NCBI RefSeq assembly: GCF_025993685.1
Contig: NZ_DAJPEN010000001.1
Coordinates: forward strand, 1,860,001 to 1,924,000
Direction: 5' to 3'
Length of the DNA stretch: 64,000 bases
Origin: Bacteroides mediterraneensis
GTDB taxonomy: Bacteria; Bacteroidota; Bacteroidia; Bacteroidales; Bacteroidaceae
Position numbers and translations under genes: made by a program. Position 1 is the first letter of the stretch; the number at the start of each line of letters is the position of its first letter. Below are positions 17,064-25,929 of the stretch, in pieces. A model generated the notes under the pieces. The model worked only from the letters and a program-made list of their open reading frames with translations. It had not been told where the DNA came from and did not search any database.

Positions 17064-19034
17064 ATGAGAAAGACAAAACTATTTTTTGTAGGCACCTTCA
17101 TCCTGATGCTGGGAGGAACGGTGGTACATGCCCAGTCGTGGAAAAACGGCGGGAACATTGCGCTGGATAAACAGTATGCCAGCTATCCTTGTGTGAACTT
17201 ATTGGACAGTACGAGTGTAACGGTAGAACCCACCGGACAAGGTTCGTTTGCGGTCTGCCGGGCCGTGCGGGTACAGACACCTGCCGGAGCCTTGCAGCAA
17301 CGGGTATTGAAATACGATTACGACCCGCTGACAGCCGCCGCCACCTTCAAGCGGGTGACCATCTATCATACCGACGGAACATATACGATGGTCGACGTCA
17401 GCAAGACCTGCGATTATGCCGCTCCGGCCAGAGCCATTTACTGGGGAGCCCGCCAGATTATGCTGGAGTTGGGTGCCCTGAAACCGGGCGATATCGTCGA
17501 CTATGAAATCGACAAGAAAGGATTCACCTACGCCCTGTTGGCCGACCTGCCGCAGGAAGGAGACGACTCACGTTTCATTCCCCCGATGCGCGGGCAGTTC
17601 TACGACATCGTACCCTTCTGGGCCACCGAGCCGACCCTGCGGAAAGTGTACCGCGTCAGCCTTCCGGCCGAAAAAGAAATCCAGTTCCAGTTCTACCAGG
17701 GCGACTGTGCCTCCTCCATGCGCTACGAGGACGGACGGAAAGTCTACACCTTCGCCAAAAACGAAATCATGCCCTTCCGCCGCGAACCGAACATGGTGGA
17801 TTTCTATGACGCCGCACCGAAACTGATGATGTCTACCACTGCCGACTGGAAAGAGAAGTCGCGCTGGTTCTATGGCGTCAATGAAGACTACGGCAGCTTT
17901 ACTGCCATTCCGGAAGCCCAGAAAAAGGTAGACGAACTGATTCGCGGCAAGAAGACCGAGATGGAGAAAATCGCCGTGCTGACCCACTGGGTGGCCGACA
18001 ACATCCGTTATGCGGGAATCTCCATGGGGAAAGGTGAAGGATTCACCCTGCACAATCTGAAGATGGATTACACCGACCGCTGCGGCGTGTGCAAGGACAT
18101 TGCCGGTACCCTGATTTCCTTCTTGCGGATGGCAGGATTCGAAGCCTTCCCGGCCATGACCATGGCGGGCAGCCGCGTGGAGACCATCCCTGCCGACCAT
18201 TTCAATCACTGTGTGGCCGTGGTAAAGCTCAGTGACGGTACACTGATGCCCCTCGACCCGACCTGGGTACCTTTCTGCCGGGAACTGTGGAGCAGTGCCG
18301 AACAGCAGCAGAACTACCTGCCGGGCACCCCGGAAGGCACCGACCTGTGCCTGACTCCGATTTCCGACCCGGAAAACCATTACGTGCGCATCAAGGCCCA
18401 GAACACCCTCGACGAGAAGGGCGCACTGAAAGGCTCCTTCACCATCGAAGCCGAAGGACAGAGCGACAGCAACATCCGACGCATCTTCACCACCGGCTTC
18501 CAGAGCGAATGGAAACACTCCATGGAACGCCAGCTGTTGAACGTCTCCCCGAAAGCCCGGCTGGAAAGTGTGGACTATGGTCGTGCACCGAAAGACTATC
18601 AGAAAGCTCCCATCCGGATTACGTTCCGCTATACCATTCCAGGGTATGCCCTGAAAGGCGAGGAAGGCGAACTCATCTTCAAGCCCTTCGTGCTGAACAA
18701 CCTCTATACCCAGGTCCTCTCCTACCTGCGGATTGATACCAGCCTGGAGAAACGGGCCTACGGCTTCAAGGACGGCTGCTCCCGTCTGGTTAAAATGGAA
18801 GAAAACCTGAAACTTCCGGCCGGATACAAATGGCAAGGAAAGGAAAAACAGGACCAGATGGACGGTACGGGTGCCGGATTCACCGGAAGCCTGAAACAGA
18901 GCGGTAACCAGCTGCAGTTGAAAACCTCCCTGCGGTTGAAGAAGCGTGTCTATGAAGCAGCCGACTGGGACAGCTTCCGCAAGGCAGTGAACACCGCCAA
19001 AGGATATGGAGAATATATGGTAATCAAAAAGTAA
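17064..19034 (+). CDS. DUF3857 + transglutaminase-core exported protein
   Basis: 656 residues with an N-terminal signal peptide ending at VVHAQ. Residues 40-230 are the DUF3857 domain. A transglutaminase-like cysteine peptidase core follows with an apparently intact triad: Cys343 in CGVCKDIAG, His382 in FNHC and Asp398 in PLDPTW. The C-terminal part is a beta-rich domain as in relatives. These proteins are exported in Bacteroidetes and their substrates are unknown. The next gene (also DUF3857) starts about 20 bp downstream, so the two form an operon. Confidence 0.88.
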   Translation: MRKTKLFFVGTFILMLGGTVVHAQSWKNGGNIALDKQYASYPCVNLLDSTSVTVEPTGQGSFAVCRAVRVQTPAGALQQRVLKYDYDPLTAAATFKRVTIYHTDGTYTMVDVSKTCDYAAPARAIYWGARQIMLELGALKPGDIVDYEIDKKGFTYALLADLPQEGDDSRFIPPMRGQFYDIVPFWATEPTLRKVYRVSLPAEKEIQFQFYQGDCASSMRYEDGRKVYTFAKNEIMPFRREPNMVDFYDAAPKLMMSTTADWKEKSRWFYGVNEDYGSFTAIPEAQKKVDELIRGKKTEMEKIAVLTHWVADNIRYAGISMGKGEGFTLHNLKMDYTDRCGVCKDIAGTLISFLRMAGFEAFPAMTMAGSRVETIPADHFNHCVAVVKLSDGTLMPLDPTWVPFCRELWSSAEQQQNYLPGTPEGTDLCLTPISDPENHYVRIKAQNTLDEKGALKGSFTIEAEGQSDSNIRRIFTTGFQSEWKHSMERQLLNVSPKARLESVDYGRAPKDYQKAPIRITFRYTIPGYALKGEEGELIFKPFVLNNLYTQVLSYLRIDTSLEKRAYGFKDGCSRLVKMEENLKLPAGYKWQGKEKQDQMDGTGAGFTGSLKQSGNQLQLKTSLRLKKRVYEAADWDSFRKAVNTAKGYGEYMVIKK

Positions 19035-19055
19035 TCCCTTATGCGAGGGCTTAAC

Positions 19056-20708
19056 ATGAAACGAAAAGCAATGAAAACATTATCGATTTACATAGGAATC
19101 ATAGGAATGCTTTTGCTGGCTGTCCTGCCGGCCAAAGCCGCATCGGAAGCGGAGTTCCGCAAACTTTCGAAGACCTATACCCTGCGGGCCGACGGCAGCC
19201 AGGAGGTACGGGTACAAAAGGAACTGACCCTGTTCACACATGCCGCCATGAACAGCTTGTATGGAGAAACCTTTATCGTGTACGACCCGAACTTCCAGAA
19301 GTTGGAAATCCACGAATCCTACACCCGTCAGAAAGATGGTACCGTCATCCAGACTCCGGCCAACGCCCTGGTAGAGGTACTCCCCTCGGCAGCCGCCAAT
19401 GCCCCGGCCTACAACCGCCTGAAAGAGATGGTCGTGGTGCACACCGGACTCGAACTGGGGGCCACCATCGTACTGGACTATTCCATCGTGAGCAAGGCCG
19501 GTTACCTGCCGGAACTGGATGTCTGCTGCCCGGTGAAAGAACTTTCCCCCATCAAGGAATATACCTTCCGTCTGAACGTTCCGGCCGGAAAAGCGGTACA
19601 CTATGAACTGCTGAACGCTTCCGCCAAACCGGCCATTACCCAAGGAAGCGGCATGAAAACTTTTACCTGGACACTGAAAGATGTGAAACCCCATCCGTAC
19701 GCTTATCCCTCTGCCAGAGGAGCCATGGGACAGGTACAGGCAGTGAGCAGCGGCATGATGCCCGTCTTCATAGCCTCCACCTGGCCGCGTTACGACGAAG
19801 CCCTGAAAAGCCTGAAAGATCAGTTCCAGCCCGGCAGCCGTTCCGTCATTGAAGCCAAAGTGGCCGAACTGACCCGAGGAATTGAAGGCAACCCGCAGGC
19901 CATCCGCAATGCCATTGCCGACTACATGGCCGGCCTGTATCAGCTGGGACGTTGCGGGGTATCCCTGCAAGAAGCTGGCTACCGCCTGCGTCCGGCTTCG
20001 GAAGTCATTCGCTCAGCCTACGGTACCCAGGCGGAACTGGTGAACCTGGATGTCACCTTGCAACAGGCTGCCGGACTGGAAGCGGAAGTGGCCGTCTGCG
20101 CCCTGCGTCCGTCCACGAAAGACAATCAGGGACTGTCCAGCCTCGTATCGGTGGTAGCCCAGAGCAAGCTGATGCCCGAAAAGGTCGCCCTGACCGGTAC
20201 GGAAGAAGCCTGCCTGCAACCCTTCCTGACAGTGACCAACCTGGAAGGCAACCCCCTGACAATGGAAGCCTATCTGAGTGCCAAGGATATGCAGCAAACC
20301 GACACCCTGCAAGTAGACAAAGCCCAATTGCAACAGCCCGCCGAAGGCTGGGGAATCGTCGTCCTGCCCGACCCGACACCCGTACGTACCCTTTATGCGT
20401 ATGCGGCCAACACGACCATTCCTGAAAGTATCCTTCTGCCTAGAACAATGAACTGTACACTGGAGACCATTGTCCGTCTGCCGGAAGGAATAAAAGTCAC
20501 CCCGCGTGCCGACAAGGAAGTCAGCAACGCCTGCGGAAAAGTCGCCTTCAGCTACCAGCCGACGAAAGACGGCGTGAAAGTGACCCGCAGTCTCCGGATA
20601 AGCCGACAGCTGCAGACTCCGTCCAACTACAAGGAGCTGTATGCCCTGCTGGCAGAATGGCGGGATGCCAACAACCACACACTGGTGGTCAAGAAGGTGG
20701 CAGAATGA
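19056..20708 (+). CDS. DUF3857 exported protein without transglutaminase triad
   Basis: 550 residues with a signal peptide (LLLAVLPAKA). Residues 30-250 resemble the DUF3857 domain of the upstream protein (TLRADGSQEVRVQKELTLF, GATIVLDYSI). The middle region is degenerate relative to a transglutaminase core and lacks the CGVCKD, FNHC and LDPTW motifs, so it is probably non-catalytic. The ATG at 19056 is chosen over 19041 because GAGGG lies 9 bp upstream. It is probably a structural partner of the active paralogue. Confidence 0.8.
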   Translation: MKRKAMKTLSIYIGIIGMLLLAVLPAKAASEAEFRKLSKTYTLRADGSQEVRVQKELTLFTHAAMNSLYGETFIVYDPNFQKLEIHESYTRQKDGTVIQTPANALVEVLPSAAANAPAYNRLKEMVVVHTGLELGATIVLDYSIVSKAGYLPELDVCCPVKELSPIKEYTFRLNVPAGKAVHYELLNASAKPAITQGSGMKTFTWTLKDVKPHPYAYPSARGAMGQVQAVSSGMMPVFIASTWPRYDEALKSLKDQFQPGSRSVIEAKVAELTRGIEGNPQAIRNAIADYMAGLYQLGRCGVSLQEAGYRLRPASEVIRSAYGTQAELVNLDVTLQQAAGLEAEVAVCALRPSTKDNQGLSSLVSVVAQSKLMPEKVALTGTEEACLQPFLTVTNLEGNPLTMEAYLSAKDMQQTDTLQVDKAQLQQPAEGWGIVVLPDPTPVRTLYAYAANTTIPESILLPRTMNCTLETIVRLPEGIKVTPRADKEVSNACGKVAFSYQPTKDGVKVTRSLRISRQLQTPSNYKELYALLAEWRDANNHTLVVKKVAE

Positions 20709-20727
20709 CCTGAGAAAGAATCTTCAT

Positions 20728-20772
20728 AAAAAAGGGAGGACCTTCGGTTTTGCGCCGGGTTCTCCCTTTTTG
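20728..20772 (+). terminator. Terminator of the DUF3857 operon (GGGAG...CTCCC family, copy 1)
   Basis: AAAAAAGGGAG pairs with CTCCCTTTTT around a GC-rich inner stem. It belongs to a hairpin family repeated at 31745, 32797 and 35373. Confidence 0.85.
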
Positions 20773-20826
20773 TGATACCTCATCATACGTCAGGACAAAA
20801 TCAGCTTGTCTATCTTTCTTTTGCAA

Positions 20827-22131
20827 CTATTTATCTGACACACATGCGACCTCCATGCAAATTTCACCTACCCCTGCTTTGCTTTCGTGGAGCATATCGA
20901 TGAAGTCCGTATATCTCAACGGATACTTTCCTGCGTATTTCCGATAGAATCTGGCGATGAGACCCATCAGTTCGTCATACCCTATTTGCTTCGCAATACA
21001 ATCCAACACCAGAGGTCCTTTTCTGTAAACAACGGTATTGTTGTTATTCAGCACTACATCCACAAGTGGCTCATCCTGAGGCGTACCCTTGATTTTCTCA
21101 TACTCCGCCCTGCACTTGTCAAGCTGAGCTTCATAAGTTCGGACACCATAGAATTGACGGATAAACATGAGAGTCATAAACTCATTCAGCGATTCTTTGA
21201 TGAAATAAGCACCCGGCTGTCCGTCATCAATGAGCAGCGTCCATTCACCCAGCCAGCGATGTCCTATCTCATGAACCAACGGATAGATATCGGGATAAGT
21301 GGAAAACTTCTCCTGCGAAGCGGAGATGAAGCCGATGTTATACCTGTTGCTGAACCCCTTTCCGTCGTGAAACAGATAAACAGGCAGAGTAGTTACATTC
21401 CGTCCTTCAGAAATATAATCTTCCCCATAGACTCTTCCAAAGAAAGCGATACTGGCTTTCGTCAGTTCAAGCAGTTCGTCATAACGTTCCTTACCGCATT
21501 GCATGTCCATAATCTGGTAAATGGACAATCTACCGGGGATATATTCTTCCGTCCGCTGATAAGTCTCACTCCGTATGAAGGCCAGCGTCAACGACTGCGA
21601 CAGGATATGATGCAACTTACCACTGTATTTCGTGGCATTTTCCAGTTTCAACGGGTATGAACAAATCAAAGAAAGTGAGTCAGGGGTCTCCACATCCAGG
21701 TCCATATCCATGTAGGTATTCGGCACATAAGGATAAAAGTATTCACCGAAACTGGTCTCCCACAATTCCGCATCCCCTTCTCCATAGATGAAAAAAGCGG
21801 ACAGATTGGTGTAGCTATACTCCATGTCGACGTGAACCGAATGTTTTGTCTTTTTATGGAATACGATATTCTTGGCTTCCCCATTATATTCATATTCAAA
21901 TGCATCTCCCTTTACCGTCAGATTCTCAATCGAAAATTCCTGACCTCCACCCAAGTTCATTGAGACACTGTCTGCACATTGGAAATCCAAGTAGAACGAA
22001 CAAGACACATGAAGGTTGGCTGCTTCCTGATTATCTTTGCAGATGAGAAGCTTATAATTCGAGATTTCTTCTGCCATTGCCGTATGGCATATCATCAAAA
22101 TTAAAGTGAGGATGAAAATTATCTTTCTCAT
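20827..22131 (-). CDS. Exported M1-like gluzincin metallopeptidase
   Basis: 434 residues with a signal peptide (MRKIIFILTLILMICHTAMA). The zinc motif HEIGH sits in YPLVHEIGHRWLGEW, and a downstream glutamate occurs in FIKESLNEF about 22 residues later, as in M1 aminopeptidase-type gluzincins. The N-terminal part is beta-rich, like the M1 saddle domain. It is the last gene of a minus-strand series of exported enzymes (20.8-28.0 kb). The ATG at 22131 is used because the frame before it begins with GTG and adds no signal. The substrate is unknown. Confidence 0.78.
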   Translation of the reverse strand: MRKIIFILTLILMICHTAMAEEISNYKLLICKDNQEAANLHVSCSFYLDFQCADSVSMNLGGGQEFSIENLTVKGDAFEYEYNGEAKNIVFHKKTKHSVHVDMEYSYTNLSAFFIYGEGDAELWETSFGEYFYPYVPNTYMDMDLDVETPDSLSLICSYPLKLENATKYSGKLHHILSQSLTLAFIRSETYQRTEEYIPGRLSIYQIMDMQCGKERYDELLELTKASIAFFGRVYGEDYISEGRNVTTLPVYLFHDGKGFSNRYNIGFISASQEKFSTYPDIYPLVHEIGHRWLGEWTLLIDDGQPGAYFIKESLNEFMTLMFIRQFYGVRTYEAQLDKCRAEYEKIKGTPQDEPLVDVVLNNNNTVVYRKGPLVLDCIAKQIGYDELMGLIARFYRKYAGKYPLRYTDFIDMLHESKAGVGEICMEVACVSDK

Positions 22132-22251
22132 ACAACCGTATGTTTGCACATGTTCAACTCCATTCTGTAATTCAAGACCTAAAAATGACCAAATAAGATA
22201 TCGAGAATCTTTAAGAGGAAGCCTTTAAGGCATCACACCTGTACGATTATC

Positions 22252-23478
22252 TCAATCTGGGCTGGTATTACTGCTATCATAACTTTCAACCAAATCCAGT
22301 TTTCCATCTTTTATCCTGTAAAAGTTAATAATGTAATCCTTTAGAGGAACAAGTATCATGTTATCACTGTTTCTATATTTAAAGGAATATGGAACCGGAG
22401 ATTTGATATGTGTAAGTTCTTCTTTTATATATACTCTTGCCACATCATAATCTGAGGATTTCAAAGAGTCAAATTTGTTTTCTTTTGGGTTTATCATCCA
22501 TTGTGGATAGCCGTAAACATACTTCGTATGTGGAAAAACCACATAAAGGTCTCTTCCGGATGAGTTTTTCATGCCCACCTGCTTATTGTCAGGCCCGGTC
22601 AAAACAGACGGAACTTCGATGTGATAATAATCCAAAAGTTCATTATAATAGCTGCTTGATTCGGGTTCCGAATAAACGGTAAGATCTATTGTCAAAGGAT
22701 TTATTTGGGCTATTTGGTTCAGATAAGATGCAAGTGAACGGGAAAGTTTCTCATTATTATGGGCAAATCCGCATATAATTACGAACTTATCCTGAGGATT
22801 GTTTTTGATGACTTTCAGTATATTTTCTGCCGAAACAGAATCTCTGTTTTTATATTCGTAACCGTCATAAGCATGCAGTTTGAATCCGGTTTGTATGGCA
22901 TTCCTGACAAGATTTGCCATATTCGGTTCATTTGTATATATTCCCATTTCTCTTTCTGGATAAGCCACCCCCTCATATTCGGCAGATAAAGCTTCCATCA
23001 ACAGATGCTTGTAACCATTGCCATATAAATCCTTTAATAAGGAATTGATAAAAGCGCGATGCTGCGGATATAAATGCGCTTCATTGAACATGATTATCTT
23101 TTCATCCAAAAAATTCTTCAAGATAAAATCTTTCGCATCTGATGGGGTAATTGTTTCTCTCAGTTCTTCGCTTTGCTTCAGCTTTTGTATGGGATTTCTA
23201 AAAAGCAAACCCGTTCTGTCCTTCTCTAAGATTCTGCCATTGAAAGTCTGGACTGTCATCAATGCCTGCCCATAGTAATCGCGGAATTTTTGATTTACAT
23301 GAGTGCTGTCAATTTGGATTCTATGTTCTGCTTCCAAAAAATCCATATTGTTTTTCCATGCCTCACGCATATAATCAAAGGACCATAACGGGTTATTATA
23401 ATCAATGTTTATTAATTGCGCAGAAATTGTACCGCAATAAAGTAACACGACTGATAAAAGCGAAAAAAATCTATTCAT
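22252..23478 (-). CDS. Exported protein resembling erythromycin-esterase/ChaN/TraB-type hydrolases
   Basis: 408 residues with a signal peptide (LLSVVLLYCGTISAQ). The central region has IIMFNEAHLYPQHRAFINSL, GYKHLLMEALSAEYEG and FVIICGFAHNNEK. A His following a short Asn/Gly-Glu motif, plus a second His in a GxxH context, recalls the EreA/ChaN/TraB (TIKI) fold. The assignment is by motif only and could be wrong. It lies 41 bp after the DUF4932 gene on the same strand and is probably co-transcribed. Confidence 0.55.
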   Translation of the reverse strand: MNRFFSLLSVVLLYCGTISAQLINIDYNNPLWSFDYMREAWKNNMDFLEAEHRIQIDSTHVNQKFRDYYGQALMTVQTFNGRILEKDRTGLLFRNPIQKLKQSEELRETITPSDAKDFILKNFLDEKIIMFNEAHLYPQHRAFINSLLKDLYGNGYKHLLMEALSAEYEGVAYPEREMGIYTNEPNMANLVRNAIQTGFKLHAYDGYEYKNRDSVSAENILKVIKNNPQDKFVIICGFAHNNEKLSRSLASYLNQIAQINPLTIDLTVYSEPESSSYYNELLDYYHIEVPSVLTGPDNKQVGMKNSSGRDLYVVFPHTKYVYGYPQWMINPKENKFDSLKSSDYDVARVYIKEELTHIKSPVPYSFKYRNSDNMILVPLKDYIINFYRIKDGKLDLVESYDSSNTSPD

Positions 23479-23519
23479 ATAAGTCTCTCCTTAAGCAATT
23501 TAAAATAATAGCAGCTTCA

Positions 23520-24617
23520 TTATTTTATCGCATCGAATCTTTCATTTTCCTTTTGAGCATATTCCTTGAAAAAGTCTGTCACACTCGGATAGAAATTCTC
23601 AAAGTTACCATATTTTGCCTGTTCTTTCTCGTATTTTCTCAGCAGGCTCACCAATTCCGGCATCCACCTGAAGTTTCGTTGCATCTGTTCCAACAGTTCA
23701 TTCCTTATTTCTTCCGGTTTGTATGCCTTATCCAGCATATAACAGATTACAGCTGCGCGAACAAGTGACTCGTTGACCATGGTTTTCCAGTTATTGTATG
23801 CCTGTCTCGACATACTCCATTGTGAAGACTTGAACAAATCTACGGCAGCAGGCTCAAGTTCTTTTACGTATGCAGGATATTGGTTTTCATCCAGATAATG
23901 ATTGATGAAGGAATGGTTAAATTCATGAATCAGTGTCGGCAGGTATTCCTTGCTATACATAGGCGTATCTTCCTTATCCACGTAATAGCCTACCACCGCA
24001 AAAACTTCCTTCTTTTTCCCTTTTACCTGCCGGTCTACTCCATAGTTTCCTCCACCGTTGCAAAAACCGATGATCACCGAAAAAACTTCCTGGGGTTCAT
24101 TGCCATAGAAACGAGGATACCAGTCTATATCAAAATGGTTGATGACATTGTCTTGATAAGACTTGATTCCCTTTTCATAAAGGCTTTTATGGGCTTTGAA
24201 AAACGCATTGAAGTTTGTATCCTTATAAAAGCTGTTGAGATGAGACAAGAACTCATCCTTATCCACATTCTTCCATCTTTTGTCCAAGGTGGGGATGTCT
24301 TCTTCTATCAATGAAAGAGTACCGTTCCGGTTGTCCAGATGTATAGCCATGGACATGACCGCATCGAAAGAGATGCCATATCTGTTTCTGAGCTCTTTCA
24401 TGTACCGGACTGCCGGATGCGCAGTATTATCTTTAAAATAGCTGTCCATGTCTTTTATATACTGCCCTGCCATATCCATGTGATATTCCTGAAATCCTGC
24501 CATACGGGACAAGATACTCATCAGTTCCACGTTTTCATTGACCTGCGGAACGACTGACTGCGCCTTTGCCCAAAGACAGCCCATGAGCAAGGCAAAAAGA
24601 ATCATACATTTTTTCAT
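23520..24617 (-). CDS. DUF4932-type exported zinc metallopeptidase
   Basis: 365 residues with a signal peptide (LFALLMGCLWAKAQS). LIHEFNHSFINHYLD contains an HExxH motif with a further His shortly after, and the overall pattern fits the DUF4932 family of Bacteroides exported proteins. The region around FRWMPELVSLLRKYE is helical. It lies 15 bp after the S41 peptidase gene. Confidence 0.7.
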   Translation of the reverse strand: MKKCMILFALLMGCLWAKAQSVVPQVNENVELMSILSRMAGFQEYHMDMAGQYIKDMDSYFKDNTAHPAVRYMKELRNRYGISFDAVMSMAIHLDNRNGTLSLIEEDIPTLDKRWKNVDKDEFLSHLNSFYKDTNFNAFFKAHKSLYEKGIKSYQDNVINHFDIDWYPRFYGNEPQEVFSVIIGFCNGGGNYGVDRQVKGKKKEVFAVVGYYVDKEDTPMYSKEYLPTLIHEFNHSFINHYLDENQYPAYVKELEPAAVDLFKSSQWSMSRQAYNNWKTMVNESLVRAAVICYMLDKAYKPEEIRNELLEQMQRNFRWMPELVSLLRKYEKEQAKYGNFENFYPSVTDFFKEYAQKENERFDAIK

Positions 24618-24632
24618 ATCGTAAACGGTTTA

Positions 24633-25907
24633 TTATTCGTAAAATTTAGAAATACTGATATAATAATCTATCTTTGAATTGGGCAAAGTGAAAGGCAGAT
24701 AATTACCGAAATAGACGGCAGGACAACCAGTTTCACCCTCCACGCGTGCAATGCCCAAATTCCTCATTGTGTGCGCAAAAGTAGAAGCGCCGGAATAAGT
24801 CTTGTTGTTTACCAGAATGGTTATCTTTCCGTGATATAGATTTGTTTCTTCCAAATTACTATTGACTGGAGTACCTTTTATTTCAAAAAGTTCTCCATCT
24901 GGCAAATGGCAAATCTGACGGAATATCTCCGGATGTCTGTCTTTATTATAGGCTTTAGAATATGCACTGACCTTTAACTGGCTTTTAGAATACATTGTAT
25001 AGCCAGGATGCGGGAAATAAGAAACGAGTCTTTCCACGCACTTACTTGAACCGCCTGTATTATTACGCATGTCAATGACTATCTCCGGTATTTTTCTGCG
25101 ATTTATTTCCTTAAAAACAGAATCACAGAACTCCTTCAACTTCGTTTCCTGATACACATTACGAATAGTAAGAATTGCTTTTGTATCATCGGAAGAAAAC
25201 TTGCAGGTGAAACTTTCGGACTGGACCTGAGACTGCCTTTCCTTGATGACCTTCAAAGCCACGCTTTGCGGCACTCCTTCCAAACGTATCTCTTTAATTT
25301 TATCACCATGCTTTACCACAAATACATACGATTCGCTCCATTTGTACATGTACCATAACAACGGAGACCAATAGGCGTTAACACTGCCTTCTTTTACTCC
25401 ATTATCCTTCTCCGAACCCCAAAGGCCATACATCCCCTCAAGTATATCTTTTGACCTGATACCGTTGATGCTGAGAATCGTATCACCTTCGCTTATTCCG
25501 GAATTATCAATCACTGGATAATCTACAATAAAGACATCTCCAGTCGCTTTCATTCGTAATGGCATGGTATTGCCATCTTTCTTTGCATGTGCAATGAGGT
25601 CATTGGTAATAGGAGGCAGCATCATGCTATGCCCATCCTTTATCTTAGCCACAAAAGGAGCTATTTTCAGATAAAAGTCGGATATGCTGATAGAATCAGT
25701 CAGGGATGCCTTAATCATTGCTTTATTGTTTTCATACTCTTCTCTTGACTGATAGAGATAAAGTTCCGGATGCACATATTCCAATTTTGCACATAAAGTG
25801 TCAAAATCAGCCATTTGCTGGGCAGGACTTAATTGTTGTCCGAATGTGGGAATTATTGCCACCGTATAAAAAACGATAAGACTGCTTATTATATTCTTCA
25901 TTCTCAT
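24633..25907 (-). CDS. Exported S41-family (C-terminal processing) peptidase
   Basis: 424 residues with a signal peptide ending near TFGQ. A PDZ-like segment precedes residue 170 (DNSGISEGDTILSINGI). The S41 core follows with IDMRNNTGGSSKCVERLVSYF and the nucleophile region ILVNNKTYSGASTFAHTMRN. Family members cleave exported proteins near the C-terminus or degrade peptides. It directly follows the receptor gene (22 bp), which suggests that barrel and protease work together. Confidence 0.88.
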   Translation of the reverse strand: MRMKNIISSLIVFYTVAIIPTFGQQLSPAQQMADFDTLCAKLEYVHPELYLYQSREEYENNKAMIKASLTDSISISDFYLKIAPFVAKIKDGHSMMLPPITNDLIAHAKKDGNTMPLRMKATGDVFIVDYPVIDNSGISEGDTILSINGIRSKDILEGMYGLWGSEKDNGVKEGSVNAYWSPLLWYMYKWSESYVFVVKHGDKIKEIRLEGVPQSVALKVIKERQSQVQSESFTCKFSSDDTKAILTIRNVYQETKLKEFCDSVFKEINRRKIPEIVIDMRNNTGGSSKCVERLVSYFPHPGYTMYSKSQLKVSAYSKAYNKDRHPEIFRQICHLPDGELFEIKGTPVNSNLEETNLYHGKITILVNNKTYSGASTFAHTMRNLGIARVEGETGCPAVYFGNYLPFTLPNSKIDYYISISKFYE

Positions 25908-25929
25908 TTCTAATATGTTTATCCTATGA